Below, piece after piece: positions 19,768 to 28,896 of a stretch of 64,000 nucleotides of DNA (position 1 is its first letter; the number at the start of each line of letters is the position of its first letter). The stretch is taken from NCBI RefSeq assembly GCF_007830265.1, contig NZ_VLKE01000001.1, positions 62,001 through 126,000 on the forward strand. Direction: 5' to 3'. Below the pieces are notes generated by a model. It was not told the origin of the DNA and did no database searches. It worked only from the letters and a program-made list of their open reading frames with translations. The translations under genes were made by a program, and so were the position numbers. The DNA comes from Micromonospora olivasterospora (GTDB taxonomy: Bacteria > Actinomycetota > Actinomycetes > Mycobacteriales > Micromonosporaceae).

Positions 19768-20799
19768 ATGACCGTCCACGTGGACAGCGACGACCTGGTA
19801 CGCGTTCCGCCCGAGCGGATGGAGGCGGCCTACCTGGAGTACCGCCGGGCCTGCTACGACGTCCTGCGCCGGCAGTGCGCCGCGCGCGGGCTGCTGGACC
19901 TGCTGCGCACGCCCGTCACCGCCGACGAGTTCGGGCGGCGCATGGGCGTCGTCCCGACCAAGCTGCCGATCGCGGAGCTGCTGCTGAGGGCCCTGGCCAA
20001 GCACGGCGACGTCACGCGCGTCGAGGGCGACCCGCCGCGCTACGCCGCCGTCGCGAGCCCCACCCCCCGCGACTTCGACGACGACCTCGTGCGACTGGCC
20101 ACCGGGCGGGGCTCGCTGACCGAGCTGCGGCACAGCCAGAGCTACGCCGGCATCCTCGACGCGCTCACCGTGGAGGGCGACCCGATCGCCGCGGACTTCA
20201 CCGCGGGCGCGCCGCCCGAGATCGAGGAGATCTTCACCATTCCGTTCTACCGCTGGTGCCGCCTCCAGGCCGTACACGAGGCGCTGGCGGCCGGGCCGCG
20301 CGTCCTGGACCTGGCCTGCGGCCCCGGTTACGGGCTGCTGGAGATCGCCGACCGGCTGCCGGCGGACCCGCGCGCGGCCGTCTTCGGCGTCGAGCTGACC
20401 CCGCACTACGCCGAGGCGGCCATGCGCCGCACGGCCGGCGACGACCGGGTGGCGGTGGTCCGGGGCGACCTGCAACGCCCGCAGGAGTACCTGCGCGACG
20501 GGCACTTCGACGGCGCCCTGATCGTCGGCGCGTACCACTTCCTGCGCGAGCCGGAGCCGCTGTGGGCGACGGTGGCCCGCGCGCTGCGGCCCGGCGGGGT
20601 CTTCGCCCTCGGATACGTGCAGTCCGACGTGGCCACCGACGACCGCGAAATCATGGACCTGCGGTTCGCGCTGCGCAAGCCGCCGGTGTACCGGCCGACG
20701 CCGCAGGACATCGACCACCTCGCCGCCCGGTACGGCCTCACGCCGATACGGCGGTTCGGCCTCGGCGTCTGGCGGTCGTACTCGTTCCGGCGCGCCTGA
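19768..20799 (+). CDS. SAM-dependent methyltransferase with N-terminal helical domain
   Basis: A 343-residue protein. Residues 1-150 resemble the winged-helix dimerisation domain of small-molecule O-methyltransferases (VLRRQCAARGLLDLLRTPV). The catalytic domain has VLDLACGPGYGLLEIADRL near residue 178, the acidic VFGVEL and a post-motif LRPGGVFALGYVQSD. The substrate is not recognisable. An oxygen of the aromatic or polyketide part is plausible. It ends convergently with the radical SAM gene, 75 bases apart. Confidence 0.8.
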   Translation: MTVHVDSDDLVRVPPERMEAAYLEYRRACYDVLRRQCAARGLLDLLRTPVTADEFGRRMGVVPTKLPIAELLLRALAKHGDVTRVEGDPPRYAAVASPTPRDFDDDLVRLATGRGSLTELRHSQSYAGILDALTVEGDPIAADFTAGAPPEIEEIFTIPFYRWCRLQAVHEALAAGPRVLDLACGPGYGLLEIADRLPADPRAAVFGVELTPHYAEAAMRRTAGDDRVAVVRGDLQRPQEYLRDGHFDGALIVGAYHFLREPEPLWATVARALRPGGVFALGYVQSDVATDDREIMDLRFALRKPPVYRPTPQDIDHLAARYGLTPIRRFGLGVWRSYSFRRA

Positions 20800-20810
20800 G
20801 CGCCGCGGCG

Positions 20811-20844
20811 GCCCCGGGCCCGCGGGAGTCCCCCGGCCCGGGGC
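20811..20844. terminator. Nested inverted repeat between convergent genes
   Basis: A perfect 10-base stem, gccccgggcc (20811-20820) with ggcccggggc (20835-20844), is nested inside a second 9-base pair of arms at 20800-20808 and 20863-20871. It occupies nearly all of the spacer between the methyltransferase and radical SAM genes. No U-tract follows, as usual in actinomycetes. Confidence 0.6.
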
Positions 20845-20874
20845 GCCCGGCGGCGTCCGCCACCGCGGCGCGGC

Positions 20875-22848
20875 TCAGCAGGCGCCCTCGATCACCCGCA
20901 CCGCGGCCTCGTCCGGGCGCTCGGCCCCGCCCGCCTCGGCGACCTCCGCCCCGGTCATCCCCATGAAGTAGACGATCTCCTCGTGGTTCGTCGACCCGAT
21001 GAAGTTCTCCACGCCGGGCCGGTAGTACAGGTCCACCGGGTGCGGTCGAGGACTCAGGGGCGCCTCGGCGTGGGCGCGCAGGGCGCGGACGACCGCCGGC
21101 ACGTCGTAGGTCAGCTCCACCCCCGCGCGCAGGCGGTACTCGCCACCGTGCAGCCGGACGAGGGGCAGCTCCTCCGGCTCCCCCTCGGCGTCGGGGTGCC
21201 GGTAGTACGGCTGGGTCAGCAGGTCGTAGCGGAACATCTCGTCGAGGACGGCGACCCGGTCGGTCGGCAGAGCCGGCCGCACCCGCTCGGCCCACCACCG
21301 GGTGAGCAGCCGCCTCGCCTGCGGGGCGCCCATCAGGTAACTGACGGCGTCGCCGTACGCGACGTCGCTGCTGGCCGATCGGGCGACCGCCGCCCGCAGC
21401 GGCTCGGCCGCCGGGTCGTCCACGGTGGCGATCCACTCGTCGAGGCCCCGCAGCACCCGCGACTGGGTGAGGTCGGTCAGCTCCCGGACGCCGACCCACA
21501 CGTGCCGCAGCACCGCGTTCTCGGCCATGACGCGGCTCCAGAACAGGAACCGCCGCACCATCCGGTTGTCGGCGAGGGTCATCGTCCGGTGGGAGAGGAT
21601 GTACTCGAAGTCGTCGTCGTCGCCCCGGACGGCGACGATGCCGTACTCCTCCTTCTTGTCGCCGTACTCGGTGTTGGGCAGCAGGTGCAGCGGGTAGACG
21701 GCGATCCGGGAGACGTGCCGGGACAGCCTGTCGTAGCCGTCCATGAAGGACTCGACCGTCTCGCCGGGCGCGCCCCAGATCAGCTCCGCGTAGCAGTCCA
21801 GGCCCTCGCGGTCGAGCCACGCCGCCAGGTCCTCCCACTCGTTCAGCCTCATGTTGCGGCGGTTCATCGCGGCGAGGGCGTCCTCGCTGAGCGTCTGCAG
21901 GGCAAGGGTGAACGAGCTGCGCATCCCGCTGCGCTTCATCATCCGCACGATTTCGTAGAACACGGCCGACTTGTTCTTCGCCCACGACGTCTCCAGGGCG
22001 CGGGGGTACCCGTACCGGTCGCGCAGCTCGATCATGTCCTCCACGAACTCGCGGTCGATGGGCTGCATCCCGAAGTTCGCGTCGCAGAGGACGATCGTGT
22101 GCACCCGGTGCCGGGCGAACAGCTCCAGCTCGGCGCGCAGCCGCTCCCGCGAGAAGGCCCGGATGCGCTGGCCGACGGCGCCGCCCCAGTAGCAGAAGGA
22201 GCACTTGTACGGGCAGCCCCGGTTCGTCTCCATCAGCGCCACGTCGTACCGGAACCGGCCGGCGGCGTCGGTCAGCTCGATGGCGCCGGTGAGGAACGGC
22301 GAGGGAACGGCGTCGAGGTCCTCGATCCGCGGGCGGGGCAGGGTCGTCAGGACCTCCTCCTGGTCCGACCGGTAGGAGATGCCGGCGATGCCCGCGAGGC
22401 CGCGCCGGGACGGGCCGGCGAGACGGGCGCGCACGATGTCCCGGAACGTCAGCTCGCCCTCGCCGTTCACGACGATGTCGACGTCCGGGAACAGTCGGAA
22501 CGTGCGGGCCGCGCGGTTGGCGACGTGGGTGCCGCCGAACACCGCCCAGCCGTCCGGGTTCACCTGCTTGAACGTCTCCGCCAGCGCGCCGAACTGGCGG
22601 AAGTTCCAGCCCAGCACGGAGAACGCGATGATGTCCGGCGGATCGTGGCGGAAGATCTCCTGCGCCATGGTGACGAGCCGGTCGCCGCCCTTGAAGTTGT
22701 GGATGGTGACGTCGACGTGGGGCCGGATGTCCTCGTCGCCGAGGACGGCGGCCTTCAGGTAGCCGGCGGCGAGCGGCATGGATTCCAGGGGCAGGTTCCA
22801 CACGCCCTGCTGAACGATGAAGATCGAGAGTCGCTCGGTCCGCTGCAT
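20875..22848 (-). CDS. B12-binding-type radical SAM protein, probable C-methyltransferase
   Basis: A 657-residue protein: an N-terminal cobalamin-binding-like Rossmann domain (about 1-150), then a radical SAM domain with Cys212, Cys216 and Cys219 in GCPYKCSFC. A long C-terminal region (about 430-657) is specific to the subgroup. Class B radical SAM methyltransferases methylate unreactive carbon; KedN5 is an enediyne-pathway example. The ATG at 22848 fits the start MQRTERLSIFIVQQGVWNLP; longer frames run through the promoter. A C-methylation of an aromatic or polyketide unit is inferred. Oxygen-sensitive 4Fe-4S chemistry is expected from the family. Confidence 0.86.
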   Translation of the reverse strand: MQRTERLSIFIVQQGVWNLPLESMPLAAGYLKAAVLGDEDIRPHVDVTIHNFKGGDRLVTMAQEIFRHDPPDIIAFSVLGWNFRQFGALAETFKQVNPDGWAVFGGTHVANRAARTFRLFPDVDIVVNGEGELTFRDIVRARLAGPSRRGLAGIAGISYRSDQEEVLTTLPRPRIEDLDAVPSPFLTGAIELTDAAGRFRYDVALMETNRGCPYKCSFCYWGGAVGQRIRAFSRERLRAELELFARHRVHTIVLCDANFGMQPIDREFVEDMIELRDRYGYPRALETSWAKNKSAVFYEIVRMMKRSGMRSSFTLALQTLSEDALAAMNRRNMRLNEWEDLAAWLDREGLDCYAELIWGAPGETVESFMDGYDRLSRHVSRIAVYPLHLLPNTEYGDKKEEYGIVAVRGDDDDFEYILSHRTMTLADNRMVRRFLFWSRVMAENAVLRHVWVGVRELTDLTQSRVLRGLDEWIATVDDPAAEPLRAAVARSASSDVAYGDAVSYLMGAPQARRLLTRWWAERVRPALPTDRVAVLDEMFRYDLLTQPYYRHPDAEGEPEELPLVRLHGGEYRLRAGVELTYDVPAVVRALRAHAEAPLSPRPHPVDLYYRPGVENFIGSTNHEEIVYFMGMTGAEVAEAGGAERPDEAAVRVIEGAC

Positions 22849-23007
22849 CGCGGCACCCTCCAGCGAGACGGTATTAACTATGGAAGTTAGCAGTGAGAAA
22901 TGCTCGCTACAAGACTTCCATGGCCCACGACCTCGCCAGTAAGGTCGGGTTTCCGATACAAGCTTTAGAATCAGGTTTTTTTCGTCGCCTCCGGGAGGGC
23001 ACACGAC
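22849..23007. promoter_or_regulatory. Divergent promoter, radical SAM gene / methyltransferase
   Basis: An AT-rich spacer. Reading leftward, CATAGT (complement of 22878-22883) is a good -10 for the radical SAM gene and sits in the imperfect palindrome aactatggaagtt at 22876-22888. A second patch at 22955-22983 (acaagctttagaatcagg and a T run) precedes the rightward gene. Confidence 0.4.
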
Positions 23008-23865
23008 ATGAACGCGGAAGCCGCACGCGAGCAGCAGCGGACGGAGTGGGCGCTCTCGGCGCCCGGCTGGCTCACCCACCGGGACCGCCTCGACGCCGCC
23101 GGCGGCGAGATGACGCCGCGGATCCTGGCGGTGGCCGACCCCCGGCCCGGCGACCGGGTGCTCGACCTGGCCTGCGGCATCGGGAACCCGTCCTGCGCGC
23201 TCGCCGAGCGGGTCGCGCCGTCCGGCACGGTGCTCGGGCTCGACCTGTCGGCCGACATGATCGAGGGCGCGCGCACCTGGGCGGCGCGGCGCGGGCTGAC
23301 CAACGTGGAGTTCCGGACGGTCGCGAGCGAGGCCGAGCTGGGCGTGGAGCCGGAGAGCTTCGACCTGGCCACCTGCCGGGTCGGCCTGCAGTACATGCCG
23401 GAGCCGGTGGCCGCGGTGCGCGAGGTGCACCGGGCGCTGCGGCCGGGCGGGCGGTTCGTGGCCACGACGCTGGGCGACCCCCGCCACTGCATGGCCTTCA
23501 GCATCAGCTCCCCGGTCATCGCCAGGCACGCGCCGACACCGCCGCCGTCGGCGAACGGCGGACCCGGCCCCGTGTCGCTGTCCGACCCCGACCGGCTGCA
23601 CGAGATCCTCGTCGAGGGCGGCTTCGACGACGTGTGCGTGGACCGCTTCCGCACCACCATCATCGAGGTGGCCGACGCGGAGGCGTGCTGGGACCTGTTC
23701 GAGGAGACGATGGGCCCGATGATGCGCAACCTGCGGATGATGACCCCGCGGCAGCGGGCCGCGCTGCGCCGCGACGGCGTGGCGGCCGTCGCCGAGCGGT
23801 TCCCGACCGGGCCGGTCCGGCTCGGCGGCGAGGTGCTGATCGCGACGGCGACCAGGAAGGGCTAG
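23008..23865 (+). CDS. UbiE-like SAM-dependent methyltransferase
   Basis: A 285-residue class I methyltransferase starting MNAEAAREQQRTEWALSAPGW. The SAM motif is VLDLACGIGNPSCALAERV, followed by VLGLDLSADMIEGAR and LRPGGRFVATTLG. It belongs to the broad UbiE/COQ5-like group used for O-, C- and N-methylation. It is similar in length and layout to the methyltransferase at 45881 but does not look like a recent copy. The substrate is unknown. It converges with an SRPBCC gene across a strong terminator. Confidence 0.83.
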   Translation: MNAEAAREQQRTEWALSAPGWLTHRDRLDAAGGEMTPRILAVADPRPGDRVLDLACGIGNPSCALAERVAPSGTVLGLDLSADMIEGARTWAARRGLTNVEFRTVASEAELGVEPESFDLATCRVGLQYMPEPVAAVREVHRALRPGGRFVATTLGDPRHCMAFSISSPVIARHAPTPPPSANGGPGPVSLSDPDRLHEILVEGGFDDVCVDRFRTTIIEVADAEACWDLFEETMGPMMRNLRMMTPRQRAALRRDGVAAVAERFPTGPVRLGGEVLIATATRKG

Positions 23866-23879
23866 TGGGCCCTCGCCCC

Positions 23880-23910
23880 AAGGCCGGGGACGCCGCGCGT
23901 CCCCGGCCTT
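23880..23910. terminator. Perfect 14-bp hairpin between convergent genes
   Basis: aaggccggggacgc (23880-23893) pairs perfectly with gcgtccccggcctt (23897-23910) around a three-base loop. This gives a very stable bidirectional terminator between the methyltransferase and SRPBCC genes. Confidence 0.85.
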
Positions 23911-23923
23911 GCCCGGGCGGCCG

Positions 23924-24439
23924 CTACGGCACGGCCTCGGCGTACTCGCCGCGCAGCTCGGCCTCCCGGTCCCAGACCGACCAGTCGACGTCGCGGCCGG
24001 TCAGCCGCGCCTCGAACAGGTCGAGCACGGCGTGCCAGCTCGACGCCATCTGGGCCGCCAGGCTCCGGTCGTCGAAGATGTCCACGAAGGTGAGCAGGGT
24101 GCCGTCCGGGCCGTCCGGATCCAGCGTCCAGCGGAAGATCTCCTCGCCCCAGGTGTACTCCAGGTGGCGCGGCGCCTCGTACCGCAGCACCTCGCCCTCG
24201 GCGCTCATGTCCTCGTCGGGGCCGATGCCCATGTGCTCGCGCTGCTCCGCCGTGAGATCGAAGGTCAGCTTGGCGCCCGGCGCGAAGTCGGTGCTGACGA
24301 CCGACGGGAACCAGCCCTCCAGGCGGCGCGCCTCCGTGATCGCCGGCCACACCGTCTCCGGCGGGACCGGGATCCGGCGGGTCAGGCGGAGGCACAGCCG
24401 CCCGTCCTCGGTGGTGGTCACTGTGCCCAGCGCAGACAT
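23924..24439 (-). CDS. SRPBCC (AHSA1-like) domain protein
   Basis: A 171-residue single START/Bet v1-like helix-grip domain of the AHSA1 subgroup. It has TRRIPVPPETVWPAITEARRLEGWFP at the N-terminus, LEYTWGEEIFRWTL in the sheet and a C-terminal helix SSWHAVLDLFEARLTG. The fold makes a hydrophobic cavity. In calicheamicin producers the SRPBCC protein CalC inactivates the enediyne by self-sacrificing cleavage, so a resistance or ligand-binding role is possible here. The sequence is not obviously a CalC orthologue, so this rests on fold and context only. Confidence 0.8.
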   Translation of the reverse strand: MSALGTVTTTEDGRLCLRLTRRIPVPPETVWPAITEARRLEGWFPSVVSTDFAPGAKLTFDLTAEQREHMGIGPDEDMSAEGEVLRYEAPRHLEYTWGEEIFRWTLDPDGPDGTLLTFVDIFDDRSLAAQMASSWHAVLDLFEARLTGRDVDWSVWDREAELRGEYAEAVP

Positions 24440-24748
24440 CTCTTCATCCCTTCAGGCTGCTCGTCCTCGCCAAGACGCTACCGGAGTCCGTAGCGACACA
24501 CCGGACATCAGGCGACCGGCTGGCGTGTCCGGGGGCGCAAGTTCCACGGCCCACATCCGATCGACATTCTTGATTTTCATGTAGCGCTATCTCTAGACTC
24601 AGCGCCAGACCCGACGACCGGCCGAGCCCCGCGCCCGCCCGGCGGTCGCTTCCCGAGCCACCTGCGCCGCTCCACCCACCGGAGTCGAGCGCTGGCCATG
24701 ACGGCTGAGGTTCGCCACGGACCTCTCGGACGGCAACGGAGAAACCTC
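24440..24748. promoter_or_regulatory. Divergent control region before the TAP/diaminopropionate operon
   Basis: This 309-bp noncoding stretch separates the SRPBCC gene from the rightward operon. It contains the SARP-like half-site CTTGATT at 24569-24575, followed by ttca and TGTAGC, then AT-rich sequence to about 24600. The last 150 bases before the start at 24749 hold no clear gene, so the mRNA may have a long leader. The leader has no recognisable riboswitch. Confidence 0.45.
24569..24585 (+). promoter_or_regulatory. SARP-like half-site and -10 element (TAP/Dap operon)
   Basis: CTTGATT, four bases ttca, then TGTAGC. The geometry equals that of the site before unbV (CTTGAAT, ttca, CATAGT). 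The upstream repeat eleven bases earlier is not conserved here. Confidence 0.4.
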
Positions 24749-26304
24749 ATGAAGCTACGAGCCCTCGGCGCCATCGTGGTCGCGGCCGCGCTGGCGTCCG
24801 CCTGCGCGGCACCGGCCGCCGAACCCCCGGCGGGCGACGCGCAGACCTGGAAGCCGCCGTCGCGACTGGACTGGCGGCCCTGCGCGGCGGACGCCACCAC
24901 GCGGTGCGCCACCCTGCGGGTGCCCCTCGACTGGTCCGCCCCGGGCGGCGGCACGACGGCCGTCGAGGTGACCCGATCCCGCGCGACCGATCCGGCGCGA
25001 CGCGTGGGGGTGCTCGTCTACCCGCCGCCGACCGGCGTCGCCGGGCTCTCCCCGGCGCTTCGGGAGCGCTTCGACCTCGTCACGTACACCGAGCGGACCC
25101 TCGAGGTCGTCGACGCGTCGGCGTCCTGCGTGGTGCCGGCGGACGTCACCACCTCGCCCCGCGACGCGGCCGAGTTCCAGCACCTGGTGCGCCGCAACCG
25201 GGAGGCGTTCCGGGAGTGCGCCCGCCGGCACGGCGCGAGCTGGCACCACCAGGACAGCGCGACCGAGGCCCGGGACGTCGACGCCATCCGGGCCGCGCTC
25301 GGCGAACGGCAGATCAGCTTCCTGAACACGTCCGCGACGAACCTCGTCGGGCAGGCGTACGCCGAACTGTTCGCCGACCGGCTGCGGGCCCTCGTGCTCG
25401 ACGGCAGCCCCGACCACAGCATCGCCTCGACCGGCCCGTACCTGGCGAGCGCCGCCACCGGCATCGAGGCCACCTTCCAGGCCTTCGCCGACTGGTGCGA
25501 GCGCACCCCGGAGTGCGGCTTCCACGGCATGGACCTGCGCGGGTTCTACCGGAGCCTCGCGGCACAGGCACAGGCCGGCGGGTTCAAGGACCTGCGCGGG
25601 TTCCCGTTCGACTTCCCGGGCCTGGCCAGCGTGCTGGAGTTCCGCCTCGCCGAGCCGCACCTCGGCTGGTTCGACATGGCCGAGCGACTGCGGGAGATCA
25701 GCGCCCGCCAGGTCTACGGCCGCACTCACGCCGACGCGGCCGGGGCCGGCGCGACGGCGGCGGGCGGCGCGACGGTCCCGGCGGGCGGCGCGACGGTCCC
25801 GGCGGGCGGCGCGGGCGCGGCGGGCGCCCTCGGCTCCGGGGCGGCGGCCGCCCCGGGCGGGGGCGCGGCGGCCGACCGGGCTACCCCGGGGCGAGCCCCG
25901 CGACCTGCTCCGACTGGAACCTGCGGATCAACTCGTACCCCGAGCTGGAGCGCCTGCGGCGGCAGATGGCGCAGGCGGCCCCGACGGTCGCCATGCACGG
26001 GCAGCGGTGGGAGGCCGTGCTGGGCTGCGTCGGCTGGCCGTACCGGGTCGCCTACCCGCAGCACCGGCTGGCCGTCGACCGGCCCGTGCCGACCCTCGTC
26101 GCCTACGGCGCGTTCAACCCGGAACAGCCGGTGGCCTGGGCCGAGTCGGTCGCCCGGCAGATCCCCGGCGCCCGCACCCTGCGCTACGCCGGCCCGGGCA
26201 CCAGCACCTACCGGTCCAGCCCCTGCGCCCGGGCCGTGATCGACACGTTCCTCGTCACCCGTAGCGCGCCGACGTCAACCACCTGCCCGGCGATCTGGCC
26301 CTGA
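24749..26304 (+). pseudogene. TAP-like alpha/beta-hydrolase-fold lipoprotein 1, frameshifted, catalytic triad degenerate
   Basis: The ATG at 24749 opens a lipoprotein-type signal peptide (ALASAC) and then a tripeptidyl-aminopeptidase-like (SlpD/E) fold. At the nucleophile elbow the protein reads FLNTSATNL: Ser195 remains but both glycines of GxSxG are gone. The usual catalytic Asp is Asn (FNPEQP) and the His of GxGH is Thr (GPGTSTY). The N-terminal frame breaks in a Gly/Ala-rich repeat at about 25850-25900, and the C-terminal third (SDWNLRINSYPELERL onward) continues one frame away to 26304. A single missing base restores about 518 residues. It is first in the operon and 17 bases before its paralogue. 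Hydrolysis seems unlikely. Confidence 0.8.
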
Positions 26305-26321
26305 CGGCACCGGAGGCCCCC

Positions 26322-27788
26322 ATGAGATCACCCAAGACCACCAGACTCCTCGCCGCGGCGGTCTCCGTGCTCCTGGTCGGCACCGCCTGCGCGGCGCCGG
26401 CCGCGAGCCCCGAGGCGGCGGCGCGGTGGCGGCCGCCGGCCGACGGGCTGCGGTGGGGCCCCTGCGCGGACGACGCCACCCAGGACTGCGCCGTGCTGCG
26501 CGTGCCGATCGACTGGGCAAACCCGGGCGGCGCGCAGGTGGACCTGAACGTCCGACGGATCAGGGCCGCCGACCCGGCCAAGCGGATCGGCGTCCTGGTG
26601 CTCAAGGGCGGCCTGCCGCTCACCGAGCCCACCCGGCGCCTGCGCGAGCACTTCGACTTCGTCAGCTACCGCGCCAAGCCCGAGAAGACCTGCTGGATCC
26701 GCGGCCCGCTGGTGCCGCAGTTCCCCGCCAGCCAGGCGGAGTTCGAGGTGGTGCGCGCGGGCATGCGCACCTGGTACGAGCAGTGCGCGCGGCAGACCGG
26801 CATCGGCTTCCAGCACGACAACAGCGCCGCCCAGGCCCGCGACGTCGACGCGATCCGCGCGGCCATGGGCGAGGACACCATCAGCTTCATGCACACCTGG
26901 GAGAACGAGATCGTCGGCCAGCTGTACGCCGAGCTGTTCCCCCACCGCGTGCGGGCGATGGTCCTGGACGGCAACCTCGACCACAGCGTGCGCACGGCCG
27001 AGGAGTACATGTCGACCAAGGCCGGCTCGGTGGAGTCCACCTTCGTCGGCTTCGCCCGGTGGTGCGACCTCTCCCCCGCCTGCGAGCTGCACGGGCGGGA
27101 CGTCAGCGGGATCTACCACGAGCTGCGGGCCCGTACCGAGCGGGGCGAGGTCGGCCCGTTCACGCCGATCGACCTGTCGGCGTACGTCGGCGCCGCCGGC
27201 GACTACCCCGACGCCTCCTTCGGCCGGCTGTCGGAGAGCTTCCGCCACCTCTACGAGGAGAGCAGCCCGGCGACCGCGGCGCCGCGGCTCGGGCCGGCGC
27301 GACCGGCCGCACCCGCCGCCACGGCCGGCGAACCGCTGGTCTACCCCACCGGCGTCGGGCGCGGGCTGTCCTTCGGCCACTTCTGCCAGGACTGGAACCT
27401 CCCCATCCGGGACTACGCGGAACTGCAGCGGATCGTCGCCGCCCAGGCCGTCAAGGCGCCGCACGTGCGGATCAACCAGAACCAGTACCTCAACGTGGTG
27501 GGCTGCGCCGGCTGGCCGTTCGCCGTCGGCAACCCCACCCACCGGCTGCGGATCACCACGCCGCTGCCCGTGCTGGTGGTGCACGGCCGGTACGCCCCGG
27601 GGCAGCCGGTGGAGTGGGCCGAGTCGGTGGCCGAGCAGATCCCCGGCTCCACCCGCCTGCTGTACGAGGGCCCGGGGACGCTGGCGTACCGGGAGAGCGA
27701 CTGCGTGCGGACGAGCGTGGACGACTTCCTCATCTCGCTCAGGCGGCCCGCGCGCGACACCTGCCCGCCCGTCTGGCCGACCCGGTGA
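26322..27788 (+). CDS. TAP-like alpha/beta-hydrolase-fold lipoprotein 2, catalytically dead
   Basis: A 488-residue intact paralogue of the preceding gene. The signal peptide ends LLVGTACAAP, with Cys23 as probable lipid anchor. It has the SlpD/E fold with WANPGG, AVLRVPIDW and the C-terminal TAP domain (GCAGWPFAVGNPTHRL). All three triad positions are changed: the nucleophile Ser is Trp193 (FMHTWENEIVG), Asp is Ala425 (GRYAPGQP) and His is Thr453 (GPGTLAY). The oxyanion NPGGPG loop is also replaced (VLVLKGGLPL). Six or more cysteines suggest disulfides outside the membrane. A binding, sequestering or scaffolding role is inferred. The cggagg ribosome site supports ATG 26322. Confidence 0.87.
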   Translation: MRSPKTTRLLAAAVSVLLVGTACAAPAASPEAAARWRPPADGLRWGPCADDATQDCAVLRVPIDWANPGGAQVDLNVRRIRAADPAKRIGVLVLKGGLPLTEPTRRLREHFDFVSYRAKPEKTCWIRGPLVPQFPASQAEFEVVRAGMRTWYEQCARQTGIGFQHDNSAAQARDVDAIRAAMGEDTISFMHTWENEIVGQLYAELFPHRVRAMVLDGNLDHSVRTAEEYMSTKAGSVESTFVGFARWCDLSPACELHGRDVSGIYHELRARTERGEVGPFTPIDLSAYVGAAGDYPDASFGRLSESFRHLYEESSPATAAPRLGPARPAAPAATAGEPLVYPTGVGRGLSFGHFCQDWNLPIRDYAELQRIVAAQAVKAPHVRINQNQYLNVVGCAGWPFAVGNPTHRLRITTPLPVLVVHGRYAPGQPVEWAESVAEQIPGSTRLLYEGPGTLAYRESDCVRTSVDDFLISLRRPARDTCPPVWPTR

Positions 27789-27807
27789 CCGGGGCGGTGC
27801 GCACCAG

Positions 27808-28896
27808 GTGGACACACCAGCGTTGACCGGCGGGCGCGCCCACCCGGGCCCGACGTGGCAGCGGCTGGGACGGCTCAGCCGGGACCAGTTGGAACGCCTC
27901 GTCGGCCGGGTGGGCGCGACACCGGTCGCGGCGGTCACGGTGACCGTCGACGGCCGGCGGTGCGAGGTGCTGCTGAAGCTGGAGGGACACAATCCCGGGG
28001 GCTCGGTGAAGGACCGTACGGCGCTCAGCCTGGTCCGCGGCCTGGAGACGGCCGGGACGCTGCACCCGGGCGACACGCTGGTCGAGTCGACGTCGGGCAA
28101 CCTCGGGGTGGCCCTGGCGTTCATCGCCCGGGCCCGCGGCTACCGGTTCCACGCGGTGGTGGACCCGCACGTCACCGCCGAGAACCTCAGCACCCTGCGC
28201 GAGCTGGGCGCGCTGGTCGACGTGGTCGACTCCGCCGACGAGAACGGCAACTACCTGCGGGCCCGGCTGCGCCGCGTCCGGGAGCTGTGCGCGGCCGACC
28301 CCCGGTACGTCTGGACCGACCAGTACGGCAGCGCGCACAACCCGTTGGCGCACTACGCCACCACCGCGCCGGAGCTGGACGCCCAGGCGGGTGGGCGGTT
28401 GCAGGCCGTCGTCGTGGCGGTCTCCACCGGCGGGACCCTCGCCGGCATCGGCCGGTACTTCCGGGAGCGGCGGCCCGGGGTGCGCATCGTGGCCGTGGAC
28501 GTGGCGGGCTCCGTGGCGCTCGCCGGGCGGCCCGCGCCCCGGCTGCTGACGGGCATCGGGTCGAGCCAGCGGTCCCGGTTCGCGACCGACGACCTGTACG
28601 ACGAGACGGTCTTCGTGAGCGAGCTGACGGCGGTGGCCACGGTGGCGACGGTGCGCGAGCGCACCGGGATCAGGATCGGCGGCTCCGGCGGCGCCGCCCT
28701 GGCCGCCGCCGCGGTGGTCGCCCGCGACCACGGACTCTCCCGCGTCGCGTGCGTCTGCCCGGACGACGGTCGCAAGTACGAGGGGTCGTTGTTCAACGAC
28801 CGGTGGCTGCGCGAGCACGGGCTCGCGGACTGGTCCGGCACCCTGCCCTTCACCGACCTCACCCGGTCGCCCTCCGTGCCGGCGGTGGTGCGGTGA
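27808..28896 (+). CDS. sbnA: SbnA-like PLP synthase (N-(2-amino-2-carboxyethyl)-L-glutamate synthase)
   Basis: A 362-residue cysteine-synthase-superfamily enzyme. The Schiff-base lysine is Lys68 in HNPGGSVKDRTA. The substrate loop is ESTSGNLGVALAF and the phosphate cradle is VAVSTGGTLAGIGRYF. The sequence pattern and the following ornithine-cyclodeaminase-family gene match SbnA, which joins O-phosphoserine (or an equivalent) to glutamate on the way to L-2,3-diaminopropionate. An ordinary cysteine synthase is less likely because of the partner gene and the unusual C-terminus (DDGRKYEGSLFNDRWL). GTG start at 27808; the stop overlaps the next start by four bases. Confidence 0.86.
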   Translation: MDTPALTGGRAHPGPTWQRLGRLSRDQLERLVGRVGATPVAAVTVTVDGRRCEVLLKLEGHNPGGSVKDRTALSLVRGLETAGTLHPGDTLVESTSGNLGVALAFIARARGYRFHAVVDPHVTAENLSTLRELGALVDVVDSADENGNYLRARLRRVRELCAADPRYVWTDQYGSAHNPLAHYATTAPELDAQAGGRLQAVVVAVSTGGTLAGIGRYFRERRPGVRIVAVDVAGSVALAGRPAPRLLTGIGSSQRSRFATDDLYDETVFVSELTAVATVATVRERTGIRIGGSGGAALAAAAVVARDHGLSRVACVCPDDGRKYEGSLFNDRWLREHGLADWSGTLPFTDLTRSPSVPAVVR

